Assembly (NCBI GenBank): GCA_045634085.1
Contig: JAZQZM010000094.1
Coordinates: 1-30,013 of the forward strand
Length of the DNA stretch: 30,013 bases
Origin: HGM04593 sp045634085
GTDB lineage: Bacteria > Bacteroidota > Bacteroidia > Bacteroidales > Bacteroidaceae
Direction of reading: 5' to 3'
In this document: positions 25,301-30,013 of the stretch, piece after piece
Position numbering within the stretch: position 1 is the stretch's first letter
Layout: each line of letters begins with the position of its first letter
Program-made: the position numbers and the translations under genes
The notes under the pieces: model-generated
Database searches by the model: none
Seen by the model: only the letters and a program-made list of their open reading frames with translations
What the model was told of the DNA's origin: nothing

Positions 25301-26654
25301 TCCTGCGTTTGCTTGCCATAAACACCATGTAACAAGCAGCAATCACCAGCAACACAATGATTACAACGAGCAGATAATCAAGTTCCGCACTATCCTCTTC
25401 GACATGCGATACACGGCTCTCAAGGTGCTTGTTCATGCGGGTTGTCTCCAACAGTTCCAGATAAGCATTCCTGTTGATGTCCGAAGCGTAGATATCTCCC
25501 AGTCCGGCAAAGGCACAACAAGCCTCGCGGCGTACACTCAGCATGCACTCGGGAATGTTATACACCCCCTCGTCCTGCACACTGCCGCCATAAACACCCT
25601 CACGGTAATCATCAAGCGAATTGACGCACAAGTCACTACGCATTGGATAATAAACACTGTAATACTCATTCACATGTCCTAATGCAGCATCAATGAAATG
25701 CAGTGCCTCCTCGTACCGGCCATATTCAATATTACATGATGCAGAAACCACAAGAGCCTCTATCATCATATAACAGTCGCCATAATCCTTGAAACCGTCA
25801 ACAGACTTCTGCGCCAATACCGAAAGGAACTCGAAGTCATTGAGTGAATCAGCATTCAAGCCGCTGTAAAGCAAAGGGAATTGCTCCTTGAAGTCACACA
25901 GCACAAGAGTGTCACGCAGTCCGATAGTCAGCAACAGATTATAGTTTGCCTCGAGCCACACATAGCCGTTCTCCTTTGCGTCCAAAGCTCCTTCACACAG
26001 GCGCTGAAGACGTTCGGCCTGATTGGGTACATTGTTCGCAAGAATCATATCGGCATACAGGCGTAGAGCAACATCATCGACGTGTTTTAAATCATTCCTT
26101 AAATGTTGCAAGGCCTTGGACTTCTCATCCTGCATACACAGATTGGAGAAGTAGCATACCGAAACTATCCCGAATTCAATCTTGGCACGCATAAAGCGCA
26201 TTCTGTCACCGGAGGAAAGCAAATCAAACTCTTCATTGATACGCTTAATCCTTGACAAGGCATCAGTACGATAATCAAAGAAACTCCTATTCTCCGACAC
26301 ACGATAGCACACAGTCATAAGCCCCACATCGGCTGCTAAGCGTTCAATCTCACAATCACTCTTTTCCAAGACACGCATATACAGACTGCAAGCCTCGGCA
26401 TAATCCATTCTCATCATTGCAGCATACCCGGAAGCATTGCCTGCAATGGCACAAAGTTCATTATCCCTTTCATCAACAGCGGCAAGCGTGCCGGCAATGG
26501 AATCATAAAGCGACACATTGCTATAGCGATTACTCCACAATTGTCCGCACATGCCGACAGCATGGTGAGAATCACCATGCGAAACACTGCAAGACACAAG
26601 ACACATCAGCAATGCCAAAAAGACCGAGAAACGACCGTAACCTTTAATAGACAT
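22398..26654 (-). CDS. Giant two-module sensor histidine kinase (DUF5112/DUF5113 type)
   Basis: The protein has 1418 residues from the ATG at 26654; a start 16 codons upstream would be almost at the transcription start, so it is rejected. In order: lipoprotein-like signal (C22 in LVSC), helical TPR-like sensor (about 50-410), membrane helix (427-446), coiled coil and GAF-like region, and HATPase with N-box (N717/N722), G1 DTGIG (750-754) and G2 GGGFGLMN (787-794). Then a second hydrophobic segment (834-853), a second extracytoplasmic domain, a membrane helix (987-1009), another GAF-like region, an H-box KHETVYYPSR with H1204, and a degenerate ATPase-like end. No histidine sits at the matching place of the first half (LSVVGGMRPY). 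It probably signals to the adjacent response regulator. The architecture is seen; the DUF names are from memory of the family. Confidence 0.85.
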   Translation of the reverse strand: MSIKGYGRFSVFLALLMCLVSCSVSHGDSHHAVGMCGQLWSNRYSNVSLYDSIAGTLAAVDERDNELCAIAGNASGYAAMMRMDYAEACSLYMRVLEKSDCEIERLAADVGLMTVCYRVSENRSFFDYRTDALSRIKRINEEFDLLSSGDRMRFMRAKIEFGIVSVCYFSNLCMQDEKSKALQHLRNDLKHVDDVALRLYADMILANNVPNQAERLQRLCEGALDAKENGYVWLEANYNLLLTIGLRDTLVLCDFKEQFPLLYSGLNADSLNDFEFLSVLAQKSVDGFKDYGDCYMMIEALVVSASCNIEYGRYEEALHFIDAALGHVNEYYSVYYPMRSDLCVNSLDDYREGVYGGSVQDEGVYNIPECMLSVRREACCAFAGLGDIYASDINRNAYLELLETTRMNKHLESRVSHVEEDSAELDYLLVVIIVLLVIAACYMVFMASKRRRYELFYSASLKQLHKACRTLLASLPREVDSKEELCAAVSAILNDCLGDFSGKTRFFVAYKPDAEIQLSNRYEFSLLYLDGKSDDTLYVETEYPLNKEKKSVLEMVVSYVAVAIEEGLLLADICDECMRVEEEHKAYSIYLAEHKRENLLKRVSLSVVGGMRPYMDRISGEVKALAGGCEADDALRKLRYISELASKLDDFNHILERWIKMRQGELSLQIEKFSLKDVFAIVAKSGALLEKRGVELEVRSCDVTVKADKALTLFMVNTLVDNAAKFTPAGGKVMLESIEFDDCVEIAVTDTGIGISQVDIDRILGEKVYDASSIGRDNEQLLAKKKGGGFGLMNCKGIIEKYRKSGEQFSVCSMDIKSDKGKGSRFSFRLPKGILRGVLIVLMMLPLPSVAQNSLDMVSNCADSVYYCNVEGDYEKAFVYAGQALDLLNEYYRTHAGGTDTLSLDSGAANEIKWWREELFADSLKEEVYFNILDIRNEVAVASLATKRWRTHRYNNYIYTTLYRMTHEDKGISERYTAMRAALNYRMAAVALLMFILLSFVLYIVVSYVRHDMIHRRNENMLLRANRKVLQVATGNRRIEAPDLLGGIVNEIFGCMGESMRLSRIAIMLRQESAARPVVAEVGEKPNRSDNIFMLGVIDSGERFLSSDGMTCVLPLFVNSADERILAGAIEFVALRPLTEDELLSLELVASYTASVAYHALVRVASSYMALEEAEEQIERIKYEENRLHVQNMVLDNCLSALKHETVYYPSRIRNVAEQAVAGAEEKDTAVASIAELMDYYSSIFGILSNCAKRELDDRCFAVSKVGMQQLFESAVAYAARLRKKTGKDIVLSFEATSLAACVDVDLVEYLFESLIDAAFRIDVPGVLQLRAADTGSEVRVELVDNRYELTSDEIADLFVPTRRNIAPDGKIQCMEYLVAKEIVRLHEDNTGHRGSRMEARSDVAGTVILFTLPKSLK

Positions 26655-26711
26655 GATAAACAACCGAGCTGTTGCATGGTCAGCATTAAAACATGAAACC
26701 ATTGCCTAATA

Positions 26712-26719
26712 CAAAACTA
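26712..26719 (-). promoter_or_regulatory. Promoter -7 element of the kinase operon
   Basis: Minus-strand TAGTTTTG matches TAnnTTTG. Transcription would start near 26705, leaving about 50 bases of leader before the ATG at 26654 and only about 2 bases before the alternative ATG at 26702. Confidence 0.6.
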
Positions 26720-26825
26720 CGAATAAAATAAATAATAAAGAAATAAGAACACTCAAAAGCAGTACGAACAAATATTTAATTGTATAAAATCACATGAAAA
26801 CAAAGGAAATTTGTAAGAAACTTTA

Positions 26826-26833
26826 TATTTTTG
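26826..26833 (+). promoter_or_regulatory. Possible -7 element for the GYF_2/CD225-like gene
   Basis: TATTTTTG matches TAnnTTTG, 60 bases before the ATG at 26894. The region is AT-rich, so a chance match is possible. Confidence 0.4.
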
Positions 26834-26893
26834 TAAAAAATATCATAAGGTTGCAGAGTGTCGCAATACAAACCAATCAAGTATTCGTCCATC

Positions 26894-27385
26894 ATGAAGA
26901 AATATTATTACGTAAACAAGAAAGGTCAACAGGCAGGCCCTGTCAGTGCCGACCAATTAATACAGTATGGCGTAACGGAAAAAACCTATATATGGTGCAC
27001 CGGCATGGACAATTGGGACAAAGCCGAAAACATTGAAGAACTAAAAGACCTCTTTACAGGTAACCGTAGCAAAGACAGAGCAGAATACGGTTCACTTTTT
27101 GACTCCAATCATCAAAATGCAGATGGCCTCAGCGGCTGTCCCGAGAACAATCTCATTTGGGCAATAGTTTCTGCAGCAATCTTTTGGCCATTTGCAATCA
27201 TTGCAATAATAAAGGCAAAGCGCGTAAATAAATTATGGAATGAAGGAGAAAAAGAACTCGCTGAGAAAAATGCAAAGCAAGCAAAAAACTGGGCAATAGC
27301 ATCAATAATATCTGGCGCAATCCTGGGAGTGATATCGAACGCAACAATGCTCATAATCTGCATTGCGCTTGCTTTCCTGAAATAA
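26894..27385 (+). CDS. GYF_2 plus CD225/dispanin-like membrane protein
   Basis: The protein has 163 residues from MKKYYYVNKKGQQAGPVSAD. The N-terminal ~50 residues form a GYF_2 domain (YYVNKKGQQAGPVSADQL...YIWCTGMDNWDKA), a small fold that may bind proline-rich peptides. The C-terminal part has two membrane helices around an Ala/Lys-rich segment (NNLIWAIVSAAIFWPFAIIA...VNKLWNEGEKELAEKNAKQAK), as in the CD225/dispanin family. Such fusions are common in Bacteroidetes; the function is unknown. A GTG 12 codons upstream is an unlikely start. It stands alone between the divergent kinase operon and a palindromic terminator. Confidence 0.85.
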   Translation: MKKYYYVNKKGQQAGPVSADQLIQYGVTEKTYIWCTGMDNWDKAENIEELKDLFTGNRSKDRAEYGSLFDSNHQNADGLSGCPENNLIWAIVSAAIFWPFAIIAIIKAKRVNKLWNEGEKELAEKNAKQAKNWAIASIISGAILGVISNATMLIICIALAFLK

Positions 27386-27407
27386 GGAATTTGGAATAAA
27401 AAACATA

Positions 27408-27443
27408 AAAACACAGATGTGCGTTAACGCACATCTGTGTTTT
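27408..27443. terminator. Bidirectional palindromic terminator
   Basis: A perfect 36-base palindrome (half site AAAACACAGATGTGCGTT) is flanked by A-rich and T-rich ends. It lies between the convergent GYF_2 gene and the 84-residue protein gene. Confidence 0.85.
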
Positions 27444-27481
27444 ATTATGCAACTATCAGCAAGCAATTATTGCTTCAAATT

Positions 27482-27736
27482 TCAGGCATTTTGCTTTGCC
27501 GACTCCACGTTGAGATAGAGATGTACACCCGACAAATGCATCTCTTCCTCATCCAACAACGAACAAGGCACAGTAAGATGCGTAGTCTGAGGCATCAGAC
27601 CATCAACAATAAATACACATTTATCCTCTGTTTCATTCACATCCACAATATCCATCAGCAAACATTCGTATACCTCCGCATCGTCGTCAAACACTAGATA
27701 AAGTTTCTTGGGCAATTCTACTTCTTTAAATGTCAT
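27482..27736 (-). CDS. Small acidic protein, unknown
   Basis: The protein has 84 residues (MTFKEVELPKKLYLVFDDDA...), strongly acidic, with alternating beta-type hydrophobic stretches (KLYLVF, CVFIVDG, VHLYLNV). No signal peptide, membrane helix or known domain is recognised. It probably forms a small soluble beta-sheet protein. Upstream are 240 bases without a gene that hold a possible promoter and small inverted repeats. Its neighbours give no hint of function. Its reality is supported by consistent composition and the terminator at its end. Confidence 0.6.
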   Translation of the reverse strand: MTFKEVELPKKLYLVFDDDAEVYECLLMDIVDVNETEDKCVFIVDGLMPQTTHLTVPCSLLDEEEMHLSGVHLYLNVESAKQNA

Positions 27737-27767
27737 ATTGTTACTTGTTTTTAGTGTATAATAATAT

Positions 27768-27886
27768 CAAAAGAGTCTTTTGTACTATTTGATTCTATTA
27801 TCCATAGATTGCAACTGCACCGTTGTACGTTTCACAACAGAAACGTGTTTAAATTCTTTGTTTTGCAATATTATTTTACAAATATA
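27768..27886 (-). promoter_or_regulatory. Upstream region of the 84-residue gene
   Basis: A -7 element TATATTTG (minus strand, 27879-27886) would give a leader of about 135 bases. The leader holds a hairpin (ACGTTTC with GAAACGT, 27827-27846) and a 15-base palindrome CAAAAGAGTCTTTTG (27768-27782). These may be leader structures or operator sites. Each match is short. Confidence 0.35.
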
Positions 27887-27979
27887 GCAACAACAGGACA
27901 AAAATTCATTTTTTAGCGTATATTTTTAACGGTACATAAATAAAGACATCTGTCCATTCACAGTCAAGAGTGTTACGGT

Positions 27980-28312
27980 CTATTCGAACGGCCATGGAAC
28001 ATTATCCACATCCTCATCCACCTCAATGTCCAAGGCTGCAAAGCATTCAAGCAGAGCCTCCCGGACATCAAGAATGTCTATGGTTTCAATGCGTAGCACC
28101 ACACATTCGGGGTCCTGGGTATCCATGCCTATTAGCAAACCCAGATGCATGGAATCACCGATGAGGAGCTGCATCACGACACCTAAAGGAATATTCAGGT
28201 TGCTTTCGTCAGAAGTATCGCAGCCCGTGCACTCAGCCAAGTTCATTACCATCGCCCTGATGCCCTGCAGTTCAGCGCATGTACCATGAATATACAAATC
28301 CGATTTCACCAT
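27980..28312 (-). CDS. Hypothetical 110-residue protein
   Basis: The protein has 110 residues (MVKSDLYIHGTCAELQGIRA...), acidic at the C-terminus (DIEVDEDVDNVPWPFE). The middle holds the hydrophobic stretch LGVVMQLLIGDSMHLGLLIG, and cysteines occur at 12, 28, 31, 68 and 89 without a recognisable metal pattern. No known domain is recognised. It starts 47 bases after the sigma-region-4 protein gene on the same strand and is likely in the same operon. Confidence 0.6.
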   Translation of the reverse strand: MVKSDLYIHGTCAELQGIRAMVMNLAECTGCDTSDESNLNIPLGVVMQLLIGDSMHLGLLIGMDTQDPECVVLRIETIDILDVREALLECFAALDIEVDEDVDNVPWPFE

Positions 28313-28359
28313 GTTTCTTATAATTCAAACTGTTTTCTACCGTTTAAAATTCCCAGACT

Positions 28360-28890
28360 TCAATACAACGCCTTGCTTAATTTAAACGGCCGTATGCGGG
28401 TACGATTTTCCAGACGGCGCAGCGCCTTTTCCTTGATTTGGTGCACACGTTCTGGGGTGAGGCCAAAACGTTCAGCAATCTCTTGACATGAACATTTCTC
28501 CACGCCAATGCCGAAGCACATCTTCAGCACCACGCATTCCCGTTCAGTCAGTTGCGATGCTTCCAACTCCTCTAGAACATCTGTTTCACCATTCTTGATG
28601 CGTTGCGCCAGTCCAGGACGCTTTGCAAGTTCATCCTCTCCTATCCTCATCACTTCAAGCAACTCCAGCAAGTGTGACAATGACTCCACGACACCACGGT
28701 AAGTGCTGGCGCCACGGCATATCTTGACAGAGCTACGCACAGGGAAGTATTCAATGGAGAAAAGTTTCAGGTCATTGTTCACCACCTTATAAAAACTCCA
28801 ATACCTCTCTGCTCCGAATTTACCACTCCCATGCTCATGAAAAAGGAAACCAGCCCCTTTGCAAAATGTCTCAATCTCGTTATACTCCAT
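28360..28890 (-). CDS. Protein with sigma-70 region 4 domain only
   Basis: The protein has 176 residues from MEYNEIETFC. Residues 112-165 are a clear sigma-70 region 4: LTERECVVLKMCFGIG...SCQEIAERFGLTPERVHQIKEKALRRL, the -35-binding helix-turn-helix of group 1/2 sigma factors. Residues 1-100 show no region 2 or 3; they contain a small aromatic, possibly ligand-binding stretch (ERYWSFYKVVNNDLKLFSIE) and a helical linker. Thus it is not a complete sigma factor but could bind DNA or RNA polymerase as a regulator. It precedes the 110-residue protein gene. An upstream in-frame ATG at 28932 lies in AT-rich sequence and is less likely. Confidence 0.8.
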   Translation of the reverse strand: MEYNEIETFCKGAGFLFHEHGSGKFGAERYWSFYKVVNNDLKLFSIEYFPVRSSVKICRGASTYRGVVESLSHLLELLEVMRIGEDELAKRPGLAQRIKNGETDVLEELEASQLTERECVVLKMCFGIGVEKCSCQEIAERFGLTPERVHQIKEKALRRLENRTRIRPFKLSKALY

Positions 28891-29163
28891 ATTGCAGATA
28901 TTTGAATTTGTTACGCTACAATATAGTAACATTGAGAAAAAAATTCAAAATTCAAAGCAACTTTTTTATAAAATCAGGCTCTTAAATATTCCAATAGATA
29001 TAAATGATATCAAAAAAATAATTTTTCTTCATTCCACATATAACCAATTTGTTTATGTTTACCGAAAATTCCAAAATGATACAATGATTTAACAATCAAT
29101 CCGTATTTTCGCGTCAACCACAGTGCCACCGCATAGTATTTGATAATTTGCGTAAAAAACAAA
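28891..29163. other. AT-rich intergenic region without gene
   Basis: This stretch lies between the sigma-region-4 gene and the tRNA-Pro terminator. It is very AT-rich, with short ORFs only and no clear promoter matching TAnnTTTG for the minus-strand gene. A TTTG at about 20 bases upstream of TATATTGT is the nearest candidate. Nothing else is recognisable. Confidence 0.5.
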
Positions 29164-29195
29164 AAGCATCGACAATCGTTTGATTATCAATGCTT
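29164..29195 (-). terminator. Terminator of tRNA-Pro
   Basis: On the minus strand, AAGCATTGATAATC pairs with GATTGTCGATGCTT (14 bp with two U-G pairs, 4-base loop) and is followed by TTTGTTTTTT. It begins 8 bases after the tRNA 3' end. Confidence 0.9.
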
Positions 29196-29202
29196 CTTTA
29201 TG

Positions 29203-29277
29203 TCGGGATGACTGGATTCGAACCAGCGACCACACGCCCCCCAGACGCGTACTCTAACCGGGCTGAGCTACATCCCG
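29203..29277 (-). tRNA. tRNA-Pro (anticodon GGG)
   Basis: The 75-base cloverleaf on the minus strand has acceptor arms CGGGATG and CATCCCG with discriminator A, a D-arm closed by GCTC and GAGT, and anticodon stem CGCGT/GCGTG with loop CTGGGGG giving anticodon GGG. The T-arm is GCTGG-TTCGAAT-CCAGT. The 3' CCA is not encoded (CAT follows). The first base pair and the sequence fit a proline tRNA. It has its own promoter and terminator. Confidence 0.96.
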
Positions 29278-29291
29278 CTCATTTGCGAGTG

Positions 29292-29321
29292 CAAAGATAC
29301 AATAAATTTGTGAATATACAA
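29292..29321 (-). promoter_or_regulatory. Promoter of tRNA-Pro
   Basis: On the minus strand, TTG (29319-29321) and TATCTTTG (29292-29299) are separated by 19 bases. Transcription would start about 8 bases before the tRNA 5' end. Confidence 0.8.
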
Positions 29322-29651
29322 CTATCAGAGTTATATATTTTGCACAACACGATAAAAAAAAGAAACAATAATATTGCTGTTGACACAACTAATACATCAT
29401 CAAGACAGAGAGAAACTTATGTATAAGGATTGTCAAAGAATCACTAAACTTATACATAGATGTCTCACATGCGTTTGACATGACATTAATGTGAATATTA
29501 AATTAGAGGATATATAAGAGACACAAAAATAGTGCAAAGATATTTGTTTATTTAAAGTAAGTCAACCAACCCGTATTGTGCCCAATACACGCGCTGCATA
29601 CACAATCATGTGGATGACCCAAAAGTAAATGGGTTATCCACTTCTTATTAC
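29322..29651. other. Gene-free region with a minus-strand promoter-like site
   Basis: No credible protein gene is seen. On the minus strand, TATCTTTG (29535-29542) is preceded at 20 bases by TTG (29563-29565), a good Bacteroidetes promoter. Downstream on that strand are an inverted repeat (TATGTATAAG, 29418-29427, with 29449-29458) and a T-run around 29355. A small RNA is possible. Another hairpin (GTGGATGACCC with GGGTTATCCAC) lies at 29610-29641. Confidence 0.35.
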
Positions 29652-29769
29652 GAGTTTGAATAAAAAGAGTTGTTTTTAGGCGTGCGAAGTCCGAAAAAGC
29701 GCAGTTTAGTAAGCGTAAATTAGCATTTTGAGGGCGAACACAACAACAAAAGAACCTTTTTAGTCGGCC
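29652..29769. repeat. Dispersed ~120-bp hairpin repeat, copy B (inverted)
   Basis: The reverse complement follows copy A (2581-2700) along its length: GACTAAAAAGG, TTCTTTTGT, CAAAAT, TAAACTGCG, GCCTAAAAA and CTCTTTTTATTCAAAC occur in the same order. The central palindrome is less perfect than in copy A. The ends pair as a long imperfect hairpin. It lies in the gene-free right end. An apparent 118-residue ORF here is a translation of this repeat. Confidence 0.75.
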
Positions 29770-30013
29770 TCCTACAATATTACCATTATTTGCCTTGCTG
29801 CCTCTTTGGGCCTTTGAGAAGGTATATGCCAAAAAAGAGAGAACCTCAGTGTAACCGAAGTTCTCTTGAAAAAAAGTGGCGATGGCAGTGCGGTACCGTA
29901 GCACTGCTTGCGACGACGGGAGCTTTAGCTCCCCAAAGGAGTGCCTTTAGGCCACTACTCTCCCACAAAGCTGCACGGAGGGCAGGTTCGTCGATGGCGA
30001 CAGCAGTTAGTCA
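29770..30013. other. Cluster of stem-loops at window end, no gene recognised
   Basis: The segment contains successive hairpins: AGAGAAC...GTTCTCT (29839-29867), GCAGTGC...GCACTGC (about 29886-29908), GGGAGC-TTTA-GCTCCC (about 29919-29934) and GGAGTG...CACTAC (about 29939-29960). CGACGA near 29911 can pair with TCGTCG near 29991. GC content is higher than in the surroundings. Short open frames exist but none with a supported start. It could be part of a structured RNA or of a repeat element continuing beyond the window. Confidence 0.4.

Noticed and set aside
24873..25682. Plus-strand 269-residue ORF inside the giant kinase gene
   Set aside because: It is antisense to a continuous, well-supported coding region and has no domain or promoter of its own.
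26655..26702. Upstream start (MVSCFNADH...) for the giant kinase
   Set aside because: It lies almost at the predicted transcription start; the ATG at 26654 directly precedes the signal peptide.
29190..29426. Plus-strand ORF starting MLLYVGMTGFEPATTRPPDA
   Set aside because: It is the antisense translation of the tRNA-Pro gene, a well-known annotation artefact.
29548..29904. Minus-strand 118-residue ORF with several cysteines
   Set aside because: Most of it is a translation of hairpin repeat copy B and the flanking stem-loops; composition is unlike real genes here and no start signal is seen.
1..30013. CRISPR arrays, insertion sequences or prophage genes
   Set aside because: No regularly spaced repeats, transposase, integrase or phage structural gene was found on either strand.

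Overview
The window is typical of a member of the Bacteroidales, probably Bacteroidaceae or Prevotellaceae. Several things point there: promoters with the Bacteroidetes TAnnTTTG -7 element, weak Shine-Dalgarno signals, an L34 of the family's usual type, and lineage-restricted families (DUF4494, DUF5723, a kinase of DUF5112/DUF5113 type, a golvesin/amidase 'xanthan lyase'-like protein, YDLQGR...G(I)Y tails). All names come from reading the sequence; no database search was possible.

Layout. 1-2750: end of a large secreted protein with InlB-type repeats, a 52-residue peptide gene, and intergenic hairpin repeats. 2768-5890 (minus): a compact group with a YhhQ-type queuosine-precursor transporter, an unusual CX4CX2C radical SAM protein overlapping it, a DUF3108 envelope protein and a SPASM-type radical SAM protein. 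6032-9381 (minus): a DUF5723 outer-membrane-like protein and a large lipoprotein. 9676-11282 (plus): threonine ammonia-lyase followed by RidA, an enzyme and its damage-control partner. 11567-11728: rpmH. 11844-15049 (minus): a small conserved protein coupled to a 978-residue amidase-like secreted protein. 15287-17808 (plus): PPi-dependent phosphofructokinase and a membrane-anchored GH25 muramidase. 17868-19543 (minus): a PASTA protein and an RluD-type pseudouridine synthase. 19833-20931 (plus): DUF4494 protein and a YggS PLP-homeostasis protein. 20941-26654 (minus): a giant two-module sensor kinase, its response regulator and a membrane protein in one operon. 26894-27385 (plus): a GYF_2/CD225-like membrane protein. 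27482-28890 (minus): two unknown small proteins and a protein carrying only sigma region 4. 29164-29321: a complete tRNA-Pro(GGG) unit with promoter and terminator. 29322-30013: no convincing gene, but a second copy of the 120-bp hairpin repeat and a cluster of stem-loops.

The most interesting points are: (i) the CX4CX2C radical SAM protein overlapping the queuosine-precursor transporter, a candidate queuine-salvage lyase; (ii) the double kinase, in which the first half keeps the ATPase boxes but has lost the histidine while the second half keeps a histidine box but has lost the ATPase glycines; (iii) a dispersed ~120-bp hairpin repeat present at both ends of the window in opposite orientations; (iv) a protein in which sigma region 4 is joined to an unrelated N-terminal domain.
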